Positions 40,642 through 48,117 of a stretch of DNA of 64,000 nt are shown here, piece by piece. Below the pieces are notes generated by a model that saw only the letters and a list, made by a program, of their open reading frames with translations, ran no database searches and had not been told where the DNA came from. Each line of letters begins with the position of its first letter. The first letter of the stretch is position 1. The position numbers and the translations under genes were made by a program. Location: assembly GCA_026914155.1 (NCBI GenBank), contig JAPPGH010000050.1, positions 62,001-126,000 on the forward strand, given 5' to 3'. Source of the DNA: Candidatus Palauibacter rhopaloidicola. Its GTDB lineage: Bacteria > Gemmatimonadota > Gemmatimonadetes > Palauibacterales > Palauibacteraceae.

Positions 40642-41595
40642 ATGGCATCAGTCTTTCTGACCGGGGGAAGCGGGTTCCTCGGCGGTCATGTCGCCGAGGC
40701 CCTCGTCGCCGCCGGCCACCGGGTCACCGCGAGCGTGCGCAGAACGAGCGACACGCGTCGTCTCGATCGCCTCGAGTTGAGGAAGACTGAACTCGACCTC
40801 GGCGCGGAGGGGGGGCCGGAAGCGGCCGCGGCTCTCGCGGGTTGCGCCGCCGTCGTGCATTGCGGCGCCCTCACGCGGGCGCGCGACGAGTCGGAGTTCA
40901 TGGCCGTGAATGCGGCCGGCACGCGGAGCCTCGCGAGAGCGGCGGCGGATGCGGGAGTCCGGCGGTTCGTCTTCATCAGCAGCCTCGCCGCCCGCGGTCC
41001 GGATGGCGCGGACGGACCCGTGAGCCCGTACGGTCGGTCGAAAGCCGAAGCCGAGGCGGCGCTCGCCTCCATCCGCGGATCGATGGAAGTCGCCGTGCTC
41101 CGGCCGGGGGGCGTCTACGGCCCGCGCGACTCCGACCTGCTGCCGCTCTTCCGGCTGGCGGCGCGGGGGTGGACCGCGATTCCGCGCAGCCACGCGCCCC
41201 TGCAGCCGGTGTACGTCGCCGATGTCGTCTCCGCGGCCCTCGCAGCCCTCGAGGCGGCACCGGCGCCGCACCCGCTTCCCATCGCCGCGGCGGAGCGCCA
41301 TTCCTGGCGCGAGGTGGCGCGCGCGCTGATGGCCGCCGTGGACCGCCCCGGCCGCGTCCTGCGGCTGCCGCCCGCGCTCTTTCTCGCCGCCGGTGCGATG
41401 TCGGAACTCGCGGGCCGCCTGACGGGGAAGGCCCCCGCCTTCGACCGGAGGCGCGCGCGGGACCTGGCCGCGTACGCCTGGACCTGCGACATCGAGTCGA
41501 GCCGGAGAGTTCTCGACCCATGGCGGCCGCGATTCGGCATCGAGGATGGGCTCGCGCGCACCGCCGAGTGGTATCGCAGAAAGGGCTGGCTGTGA
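40642..41595 (+). CDS. NAD-dependent epimerase/dehydratase-family reductase, CerR-like
   Basis: This 317-aa extended SDR begins VFLTGGSGFLGGHVAEALV and has the catalytic tyrosine region SPYGRSKAEAEAAL with FISSLAARG and LRPGGVYGPRDSDLL. In bacterial sphingolipid synthesis a protein of this class (CerR) reduces the 3-keto group of the ceramide precursor. The placement between the acyltransferase and PAP2 genes makes that the best hypothesis; sequence alone would only say SDR. The stop overlaps the PAP2 GTG start (GTGA). Confidence 0.75.
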   Translation: MASVFLTGGSGFLGGHVAEALVAAGHRVTASVRRTSDTRRLDRLELRKTELDLGAEGGPEAAAALAGCAAVVHCGALTRARDESEFMAVNAAGTRSLARAAADAGVRRFVFISSLAARGPDGADGPVSPYGRSKAEAEAALASIRGSMEVAVLRPGGVYGPRDSDLLPLFRLAARGWTAIPRSHAPLQPVYVADVVSAALAALEAAPAPHPLPIAAAERHSWREVARALMAAVDRPGRVLRLPPALFLAAGAMSELAGRLTGKAPAFDRRRARDLAAYAWTCDIESSRRVLDPWRPRFGIEDGLARTAEWYRRKGWL

Positions 41596-42479
41596 GCGGC
41601 GGCCGTGGCGGAGGGCTCCTGCCCGTCGATCGCGTCGCCATCGGCTACTTCGGATGCACGGGCCTCATTTCGCTGGCGTTCGGCGGCCTGTCCGGCGCAG
41701 GCATCGCGGCGGCCCACGCGATCGCCGTCTTCGGGATTACGCGCCTTGCGGCCTGGCACCCCCGCGCCGGCCTCGCCGCAATCGCGCGGGGCGCGTACGC
41801 CGTGCTCCTCACGCCCCTCCTCTATGCGGAACTCGCTGTCCTCAACCGCTTTCTCACCCAGCGGTACTTCGACGCCACGGTGCAGGCGTGGGACGCCGCC
41901 ATGTTCGGCGGACAGCCGAGCATCGGCCTCAGCGCGTGGCTCCCCTGGCTCCCCTTCTCCGAGGTGTTGCATCTCGGCTACTTCGCCTACTACGCCATCA
42001 TCCCCGCCGCCATCCTGGGCGTGTTCGCGACGCGGGGGATCGAGGCCATGCAGCGCACCGCCCTCGCCGTGGCCACCGCCTTCTTCGTCTCCTATCTCGT
42101 CTTCATGTTCTTCCCCGTCGCCGGCCCCCGATACGAGTTCGCGCAGATCGTCGGCGAGATCGGCGAGGGTACGCTGTTCGGGATCGTGCACGGGATCCTG
42201 GAGGCCGGCTCGTCGAAGGGCACGGCCTTCCCCAGTTCCCACATCGCCGCCTCCCTGGCCGGGGTCATGGCCGCCGGGCGCGAGGATCGGCGCTGGTTCT
42301 GGCTCCTCATCATCCCGGAACTCGCGTTGACTGCGGGGACCGTGTACGGTCGCTTCCACTATGCGGCCGACGCCCTCGCGGGCATCCTCCTCGGGCTGCT
42401 GATCTGCGCCGTACTGCGCGCGGCCGACGGCGCGGCCGACGGCGCCCGGGCAGCCGAGAGCGGGCAACCCGCGGGCTGA
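41592..42479 (+). CDS. PAP2-superfamily membrane phosphatase/phosphotransferase
   Basis: This 295-aa protein has about six to seven hydrophobic helices and the PAP2 active-site motifs in the form seen in the PAP2_3/inositol-phosphorylceramide-synthase-like group: FFPVAGPRYEF, FPSSHIAASLAG (PSxH) and YGRFHYAADALAG (RxxHxxxD-like). The active site should face the periplasm. In a ceramide operon it could dephosphorylate a lipid phosphate or transfer a head group to ceramide; neither can be chosen from sequence. GTG 41592 overlaps the reductase stop by 4 nt. Confidence 0.82.
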   Translation: MSGGRGGGLLPVDRVAIGYFGCTGLISLAFGGLSGAGIAAAHAIAVFGITRLAAWHPRAGLAAIARGAYAVLLTPLLYAELAVLNRFLTQRYFDATVQAWDAAMFGGQPSIGLSAWLPWLPFSEVLHLGYFAYYAIIPAAILGVFATRGIEAMQRTALAVATAFFVSYLVFMFFPVAGPRYEFAQIVGEIGEGTLFGIVHGILEAGSSKGTAFPSSHIAASLAGVMAAGREDRRWFWLLIIPELALTAGTVYGRFHYAADALAGILLGLLICAVLRAADGAADGARAAESGQPAG

Positions 42480-42495
42480 ACCGCGCATCAAAGCG

Positions 42496-43086
42496 GTGGA
42501 TCCGGAAGGTGACCTTCAGAGGGATGACGTGGAAGAACGCGACCTGATCGCCGGCGCGAAGGCGGGAGAGCGATCCGCGATGGGAGAGTTGTACGAACTC
42601 CACGCGCGGCGCGTCTACACCGTGATCCGCCGCCTCGTGGGCGACGATCACCTCGCGGAGGACCTCTCCCAGGAAGCGTGGATCCGCGCGTTCGAGAAAC
42701 TCCACCTCTTCCGGGGCGACGCGGCCTTCGGCACGTGGCTCTACCGGTTGGCGACGAACGTGGCGCTGAACCGGCTGCGGCGGTCGTCGAAGCGGCGACC
42801 GGTGGAATCCGCCGCGGAGCTTCCGCGCGTGGCGCGGGCGCACGACGATGTGATCGTGACGCGGCGGGTGCTGACGAAGGCGCTGGACCAGTTGCCGCCG
42901 GGGTACCGGAGGGTCCTCGTGCTGCACGACGTGGAAGGCTGGACGCACAACGACATCGCCGAGGCTCTGGGGTGTTCGCCCGGCACGTCGAAATCGCAGT
43001 TGCACAAGGCGCGGGCGCGCATGCGGAAGCTCATCGCTCCGGAGGATTCCGGGGACGGCGGTGCGCGGGGCGAAGCGCGCCTCTGA
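42496..43086 (+). CDS. ECF-family RNA polymerase sigma factor
   Basis: The 196-aa protein has region 2 (GELYELHARRVYTVIRRL, EDLSQEAWIRAFEKL, FGTWLYRLATNVALNRLRR) and region 4 (ALDQLPPGYRRVLVLHDVEG, NDIAEALGCSPGTSKSQLHK), the RpoE-like ECF layout, with no other domains. It starts at GTG 42496, only 16 bp after the PAP2 gene, so it can be read from the ceramide operon promoter. The next gene is its likely zinc-finger anti-sigma factor. Confidence 0.95.
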   Translation: MDPEGDLQRDDVEERDLIAGAKAGERSAMGELYELHARRVYTVIRRLVGDDHLAEDLSQEAWIRAFEKLHLFRGDAAFGTWLYRLATNVALNRLRRSSKRRPVESAAELPRVARAHDDVIVTRRVLTKALDQLPPGYRRVLVLHDVEGWTHNDIAEALGCSPGTSKSQLHKARARMRKLIAPEDSGDGGARGEARL

Positions 43087-43100
43087 GAGGGATAGAAGAG

Positions 43101-43799
43101 ATGGCGAACCACATGGAGGCCGAGCGCATCTCGGCACTGCTCGACGAGCCGTGGGCGGACCGGGACTGCCGGGCCCACCTCGAGACGTGCAGGGAGTGTC
43201 AGGCGGAGTTCGAAAGATTGAGCCGGATGCGCATGGCGCTGTCCGCGCTTCCGGATGAGAAGGCGCCGGCCGGACAGTGGGCCGCCATCGAAGCCGCGCT
43301 CGATGCCGACGAGACGCGTGTCGGCGTCCGCGGGCTGGGAGGAGGTCTCGCCGGCCGTCTCTTCGTTCCGGGACCGCTCCAGGCCGCCGCCGCCCTCGTG
43401 TTGTTCGCCGGCGGCGTGATCGCCGGGCTGCAGTTCACGGGCGGGGGGTCCGCGAACTCGCCGGCCGCAGATCTCACGGATCTCCCGGCCGTCGTCTCCA
43501 CCGATGATGGCCGCGCCCTCGTGGATGGGCTGAGCCGGATGGAATCGCTGCGGTCGCCGCTCAGACAGGTCGGAGAGGGGGGGGTGGGCCCCGCTTCGGA
43601 AGGCGGGCCGGGAGAGCGGGATCCCCTGGAGATGGCGCAGAGACTTGCGACGCTGGAGGGATATATTCGGGCGCTGCGGGACGGCCTCGAGACGAGTCCC
43701 GACGATCCGTTCGCCAGCGCTTATCTGCTGGAACTCGTGGAGACGCGCGACCGGCTCGCGGAGGATCTCGGTCGCGCCAGCGGGACGCGAACCTGGTGA
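43101..43799 (+). CDS. Anti-sigma factor with zinc-finger (ZAS) motif and one membrane helix
   Basis: The 232-aa protein carries an N-terminal HLETCRECQAEF segment (H-x3-C-x2-C), the zinc-binding anti-sigma domain, a single transmembrane helix near residues 90-110 (AAAALVLFAGGVIAGLQF) and a periplasmic tail with a helical end. It should bind and hold the ECF sigma encoded 14 bp upstream and release it on an envelope signal. The ATG at 43101 has a purine-rich site upstream. The PDZ-protein gene overlaps its stop. Confidence 0.88.
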   Translation: MANHMEAERISALLDEPWADRDCRAHLETCRECQAEFERLSRMRMALSALPDEKAPAGQWAAIEAALDADETRVGVRGLGGGLAGRLFVPGPLQAAAALVLFAGGVIAGLQFTGGGSANSPAADLTDLPAVVSTDDGRALVDGLSRMESLRSPLRQVGEGGVGPASEGGPGERDPLEMAQRLATLEGYIRALRDGLETSPDDPFASAYLLELVETRDRLAEDLGRASGTRTW

Positions 43800-44902
43800 C
43801 CTCGCTCCTCGCGCGGCCGCGCACGCCGCTGGCTTCGTGCCTGGCTCTGGGCGCCCTTCCGTTCGTCGCCCTCGCCGGCGCCGCGCAGGAGGCCGGGACG
43901 GCCGAGTCCGCCGGCTGGATCGGGGTGCGGGTCGAGGAACGCTACAACTGCGGCTGGGAGACTTCGGAAGACTGGAAGAACTGCACGCTCATCCTGAGGA
44001 TTCGCGAGATGCAGGATGGCGGTCCGGCGGCGCGCGCGGGGCTCCTCGCCGGCGACCGACTCGCGGCGATGGACGGCGTGGAACTCACCCTCGCCAACCT
44101 GCCCGACAGGCTCGCCTCCATCCGACCGAGCGTTCCCGTTCGGCTGGAAGTGACTCGAGACGGGGAGCGCCACACCTTCGAAATCATGCCCGACGTTCGG
44201 CCGCCGGACGCGGACGCCGTTCCGATGGTGGGCCGCCGGACGGTGGTGGCGACGGCCGGTACTCCGCAGCGGAACACGTTCGTCCTCTGGCTGACGGATC
44301 CGACCGGGGGCGACGGCCCCGGCTTCGCTCTCACCGTCCGCGATACGGAGGACATCGGCGTCGCGGTGGAGCCCTCCGCCGTGCGGGTCGTCGACGGTCG
44401 GCTCAGCGTACTTCCGGTGCGCGACCGCCCGGCGTCGGAGTTGCCGGCCGTCCGCCGGGAAGTGCTGAGCGATCTGCGGCGGGAGTCCGAATCGGCGTAT
44501 CGCAACTTCACGGTCGCGCTCGAGCGCGTCGGGGCGGTACGGGCCCGCCTCTCGACGGCGGAGTTCCGGCGCCGCGCGATTCGTATCGCCCAGTTGGCAT
44601 TGGCGGAGACGGAACTCGCCGTCCGCTTCCACCGCACGTTCGCCGGGGCCGAGTTCGAGCCCGTGCGCGACTTTTCCGACCGGCCCGGCCTCGACGGTCT
44701 CCTCGTGCTCCGGGTCGCCGGGGGGACGGTCACCGACCGGCTCGGGCTCGGGCCGGGAGATCTCCTCGTGAGAGCGGGCGACCGTCCGATACGCGACCTG
44801 GAAGATCTGGTCGCGGCGCTCGAATCGGAACGGGAACGAGGTCTGGGCGTGGTGTGGGTGCGGGGAGGTGAAGAGATGAGCGGAGTCTGGCCCCGGCGCT
44901 GA
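43796..44902 (+). CDS. Exported protein with two PDZ domains
   Basis: The 368-aa protein has a signal peptide (LASCLALGALPFVALAGAAQ) and two PDZ domains, one near residues 40-130 (GPAARAGLLAGDRLAAMDG) and one at the C-terminus (DRLGLGPGDLLVRAGDRPI). Between them is a helical region. No protease triad is visible, so it is not DegP-like itself. In sigma/anti-sigma operons such PDZ proteins can sense misfolded envelope proteins or gate anti-sigma proteolysis; that role is inference. GTG 43796 overlaps the anti-sigma stop (GTGA). Confidence 0.85.
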   Translation: MTSLLARPRTPLASCLALGALPFVALAGAAQEAGTAESAGWIGVRVEERYNCGWETSEDWKNCTLILRIREMQDGGPAARAGLLAGDRLAAMDGVELTLANLPDRLASIRPSVPVRLEVTRDGERHTFEIMPDVRPPDADAVPMVGRRTVVATAGTPQRNTFVLWLTDPTGGDGPGFALTVRDTEDIGVAVEPSAVRVVDGRLSVLPVRDRPASELPAVRREVLSDLRRESESAYRNFTVALERVGAVRARLSTAEFRRRAIRIAQLALAETELAVRFHRTFAGAEFEPVRDFSDRPGLDGLLVLRVAGGTVTDRLGLGPGDLLVRAGDRPIRDLEDLVAALESERERGLGVVWVRGGEEMSGVWPRR

Positions 44903-44944
44903 GGCCGACTCGCGGGTTTTTGCGGCGCCACATTAGATTCTCAC

Positions 44945-45433
44945 ATGGCTCGAAACCGTCCGGGACAGCGGAGCCGCATCGCGGGTAGAGGACGAGTACG
45001 CGTCCGAGTGGATACGTATGCCGTCATCGCGGCCTTCCTCCTCGGGATCGGACCGGGCGCCGCCCTTCAGCCCTGTCCCAAGCATCAGGCGGCGCACGGC
45101 GACGAGCCGGAGACCCGGGCCGCCGCACTCCACGGGACGCACGCGGAGGCCGGCCACGGGCACCACCACGGGCACCACCACGGGGACCGCCACGCGGACT
45201 CCACTCACGCCGAAGGCTCGGGCGCCGCGCCGGCGCATCCACATTCCGACGGACCCTGCGACTGCCTCGGCATCTGCCTCACCTGCACCGGTCCGGCACA
45301 CATGGCGGCCGCCGTTGGGGCCACCCAGCCAACGTCGGAAAGCCAATCGCCGCACGGAGAGCGACCCGACACCAGGCCGGCTCCCGACCCGACCGCGTAC
45401 CTCAGACCGTTCGCTCAACCACCCCCCGCCTGA
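44945..45433 (+). CDS. His-rich exported or membrane-anchored protein
   Basis: This 162-aa protein has a hydrophobic segment near the N-terminus (AVIAAFLLGIGPGAALQPC), then a His cluster (HGHHHGHHHGDRHAD) and a Cys motif CDCLGICLTC, and ends in a Pro-rich tail. His/Cys density suggests transition-metal binding, as in small DUF2946-like or CopZ/ScoI-associated proteins, but I cannot match a family. It precedes a Met-rich outer-membrane protein by 159 bp and the two may form a metal-handling pair. The ATG follows a short intergenic gap after the PDZ gene. Confidence 0.6.
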   Translation: MARNRPGQRSRIAGRGRVRVRVDTYAVIAAFLLGIGPGAALQPCPKHQAAHGDEPETRAAALHGTHAEAGHGHHHGHHHGDRHADSTHAEGSGAAPAHPHSDGPCDCLGICLTCTGPAHMAAAVGATQPTSESQSPHGERPDTRPAPDPTAYLRPFAQPPPA

Positions 45434-45592
45434 CTCCTCCACAGTAGCAGCTACAAATCGTGCGGGGTGCGAACCGCGTCGGCCGCAAAGGCCGCTGCGC
45501 GCGCTCGTGCCCGTTGCCGAATCGATCCCGGCGCCCTTCGCCCGCGTGCATCGATCGGTCGCGCAATCCCTTATCGAACGAGGAGTCGAACC

Positions 45593-46615
45593 TTGAAGAA
45601 AAGCACGATACTCGGCGCATTCGCGCTGCTCGTCCTTGCCGCACCCGTCGCCGCGCAGTGGAACGCCTCGCGCGCGGACAGCCACGCCCCCATCGGAGTC
45701 ATGGGCGACCACCGCCACGAGGCGGGCGAGGTGATGCTCTCCTACCGCTACATGGCGATGACCATGGCGGGGAGCCGCATCGGCACGGATCCCATCGCCG
45801 ATGCGGATATCGTTTCCCCGGGCGGGGGGTTCATGATCACGCCGACCCGCATGCCGATGACGATGCACATGCTCGGTGCCATGTTCGCGCCGTCCGATCG
45901 CATCACCTTCATGGCGATGCTCCCCTTCGTATCGAGTTCCATGGACCACATCACGCGCCACGGCGGGTCGTTCACGACCGAATCGAGCGGCGTGGGCGAC
46001 GTCAAGGTGGGCGCGATGATTGGCCTGGCCGACTGGGCGAACCAGTCGCTGCACCTGAACGCGTTGGTCGGCCTGCCGACCGGATCGATCGAGGAGAGGG
46101 GCGTCCTGCCCATCAGTCAGGGGATGGAAGTCCAGCTCCCCTACCCCATGCAGATCGGGTCCGGCACGCTCGACCTGCGCCCCGGCCTTACGTGGCTGGG
46201 CCAGGCCGGCGACTGGTCCTGGGGCGCCCACGGGAACGCCGTGGTGCGCACGGGCATGAACGACCGCGACTGGGCGCTCGGCAACAAGGTGCAGGGCACG
46301 GCCTGGTGGGCTCGGGTGCTGGGGCGCAACGTCTCGGCGGGCGTGCGGCTGGTCGCGACCCGGACCGGGAACATCGACGGGAGGGACACCGCGCCCAGCG
46401 TGAACCCGCAAATGGTACCCACGGCCCGCACCGACCTCCGCGCGGGCACCGTGGTCGAGGGGGGCGTGAGCTTCAACCTCTACATCCCCCGGGCCAAGGC
46501 CTTTCGGATCGCCGGCGAGGTGCTCCTGCCCCTCGTTCGCGACCTTGAAGGCCCACAACTCGAAACCGACCTGACGTTCGTGCTGGGTCTGCAGATCGTA
46601 CCCATAAGCCACTGA
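45593..46615 (+). CDS. Met/His-rich outer-membrane transporter-like protein
   Basis: This 340-aa precursor starts at TTG 45593, seven bases after GAGGAG, with a signal peptide KKSTILGAFALLVLAAPVAAQ. The mature part opens with GVMGDHRHEAGEVMLSYRYM and contains PTRMPMTMHMLGAMFAP and FMAMLPFVSSSMDHI, then barrel-like strands. It resembles the MetA-pathway-type 'transporter' family of outer-membrane proteins (PF13557-like). The many Met and His residues near the predicted extracellular or periplasmic edges suggest copper or a similar soft metal, by inference only. It may pair with the preceding His-rich gene. Confidence 0.7.
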   Translation: MKKSTILGAFALLVLAAPVAAQWNASRADSHAPIGVMGDHRHEAGEVMLSYRYMAMTMAGSRIGTDPIADADIVSPGGGFMITPTRMPMTMHMLGAMFAPSDRITFMAMLPFVSSSMDHITRHGGSFTTESSGVGDVKVGAMIGLADWANQSLHLNALVGLPTGSIEERGVLPISQGMEVQLPYPMQIGSGTLDLRPGLTWLGQAGDWSWGAHGNAVVRTGMNDRDWALGNKVQGTAWWARVLGRNVSAGVRLVATRTGNIDGRDTAPSVNPQMVPTARTDLRAGTVVEGGVSFNLYIPRAKAFRIAGEVLLPLVRDLEGPQLETDLTFVLGLQIVPISH

Positions 46616-46629
46616 TCGGCAGTGCGTTA

Positions 46630-46664
46630 CCGCACGGGAGCCGCCGCGTTCGGCTCCCGTGCGG
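46630..46664 (+). terminator. Perfect GC hairpin after the Met-rich outer-membrane gene
   Basis: CCGCACGGGAGCCG (46630-46643) pairs without mismatch to CGGCTCCCGTGCGG (46651-46664) around a 7-nt loop, 15 bp after the stop codon. There is no T-tract, so it may be a Rho-type end or RNA 3' stabiliser rather than a classical terminator. Confidence 0.6.
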
Positions 46665-46683
46665 CGCTGGCGGGCGGGTACAC

Positions 46684-46713
46684 TTGAGGTTCGCTGCGTG
46701 CGGAGCGTATACA
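46684..46713 (+). promoter_or_regulatory. Possible icd promoter overlapping an operator-like repeat
   Basis: TTGAGG (46684-46689) and TATACA (46708-46713) are 18 bp apart, with the -10 inside the left arm of the inverted repeat at 46698-46740. A second weak pair, TTGTCA (46744-46749) and TACTCT (46767-46772), lies just after the repeat. Either could drive icd. Confidence 0.35.
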
Positions 46714-46740
46714 GCCCATGTGATTGTATACACTCCGCAC
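46698..46740. promoter_or_regulatory. Long inverted repeat upstream of icd, operator candidate
   Basis: The left arm GTGCGGAGCGTATACA (46698-46713) and the right arm 46725-46740 are inverted copies matching at 15 of 16 positions, separated by 11 bp. The arms are partly AT-rich, unlike the terminator hairpin before them, and one carries a -10-like TATACA. This looks like a binding site for a dimeric regulator of icd. Confidence 0.5.
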
Positions 46741-46834
46741 GGTTTGTCAGCGGCGGAGGGCGGGCGTACTCTCCCCTCCCACCACCGCCGACCCCGGGTC
46801 GGCGAAGATCCCCGAAACCGTTCGAGAAACCCCC

Positions 46835-48088
46835 ATGTCCGACGCGTCTCCCGCATATGACACGCTGCGCACGCCCTCCGGCGGGGAAACCATCCGCATG
46901 GCCGGCGACCGCCTCGACGTGCCCGACCGTCCGATCATTCCCTTCATCGAAGGAGATGGGATCGGCCCCGACATCTGGCGCGCCGCGAGCGCGGTGTTCG
47001 AAGCGGCCGTCGAAAAGGCCTACGGCGACGAGCGGCGGATCGCGTGGTTCGAAGTGCTCGCGGGCCAGAAGGCGTTCGATCGCACCGGCGACTGGCTCCC
47101 CGCTGACACGCTCCGAGCCATCCGGCACCACCGCGTCGCGATCAAGGGGCCCCTCACGACGCCCGTGGGCGGAGGGATCCGCTCGCTCAACGTGGCGCTG
47201 CGCCAGCAACTCGACCTGTTCGCGTGCGTGCGGCCCGTACGCTGGTTCGAGGGCGTCCCGTCGCCGGTTCGCCAGCCGGACCTCGTCGACATGACGATCT
47301 TCCGCGAGAACACCGAGGACATCTACGCCGGCATCGAATGGGAAGCCGGGACCGAGGAGGCCCGCCGCCTGCGCGCCTTCCTGCGCGACGAGATGGGCGT
47401 CTCGACGATCCGTTTTCCGGAGACCAGCTCCTTCGGCGTGAAGCCGATCTCGCGGGAAGGGACGCAGCGGCTCGTCCGCGCCGCGATCCGATACGCCCGC
47501 GACCGGGGATGCGGGAGCGTCACCCTGGTTCACAAGGGGAACATCATGAAGTTCACCGAGGGCGGCTTCCGCGACTGGGGCTACGAACTGGCGAAGGACG
47601 AGTTCGGCGCACGGGAGTTCGGCGGCGGCCCCTGGTGCGAGACCTCGGACGGGATCGTCGTCAAGGACGTGATCGCCGACGCGTTTCTACAGCAGATCCT
47701 CACGCGGCCCGCGGAGTACGACGTGATCGCGACGATGAACCTGAACGGGGACTACATCTCGGACGCGCTCGCCGCGCAGGTGGGCGGGATCGGCATCGCC
47801 CCCGGCGCGAACATCAACTACGAGACGGGCCACGCGATCTTCGAGGCGACGCACGGCACCGCGCCGAAGTACGCGGGGCAGGACAAGGTGAACCCGGGAT
47901 CCGTCATCCTGTCGGGGGAGATGATGCTGCGGCACCTGGGGTGGAACGAAGCCGCCGACTTTATCGTATCCTCCCTGAGCGCCACGATAGGCGAGAAGCG
48001 TGTGACGTACGACTTCGAGCGCCTGATGGAGGGCGCGACGCTCCTCAGTTGCGGCGAGTTCGGTCAGGCCATGATCGACAACATGTGA
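46835..48088 (+). CDS. icd: Isocitrate dehydrogenase, NADP-type
   Basis: Icd converts isocitrate to 2-oxoglutarate in the TCA cycle. The 417-aa protein matches the bacterial NADP-dependent homodimeric type: [35 protein letters not shown] with Ser117 at the position phosphorylated in E. coli, [55 protein letters not shown] and [23 protein letters not shown] 46835 starts at the family N-terminus. An inverted repeat lies upstream. The M16 peptidase gene follows within 30 bp. Confidence 0.97.
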   Translation: MSDASPAYDTLRTPSGGETIRMAGDRLDVPDRPIIPFIEGDGIGPDIWRAASAVFEAAVEKAYGDERRIAWFEVLAGQKAFDRTGDWLPADTLRAIRHHRVAIKGPLTTPVGGGIRSLNVALRQQLDLFACVRPVRWFEGVPSPVRQPDLVDMTIFRENTEDIYAGIEWEAGTEEARRLRAFLRDEMGVSTIRFPETSSFGVKPISREGTQRLVRAAIRYARDRGCGSVTLVHKGNIMKFTEGGFRDWGYELAKDEFGAREFGGGPWCETSDGIVVKDVIADAFLQQILTRPAEYDVIATMNLNGDYISDALAAQVGGIGIAPGANINYETGHAIFEATHGTAPKYAGQDKVNPGSVILSGEMMLRHLGWNEAADFIVSSLSATIGEKRVTYDFERLMEGATLLSCGEFGQAMIDNM

Positions 48089-48117
48089 CAGGCCGGCACA
48101 ATCCGATGGAGAAAGAG

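Noticed and set aside
44933..47533. 866-codon minus-strand frame over the metal-protein genes and icd
   Set aside because: No motifs and it runs through three supported plus-strand genes and two hairpins.
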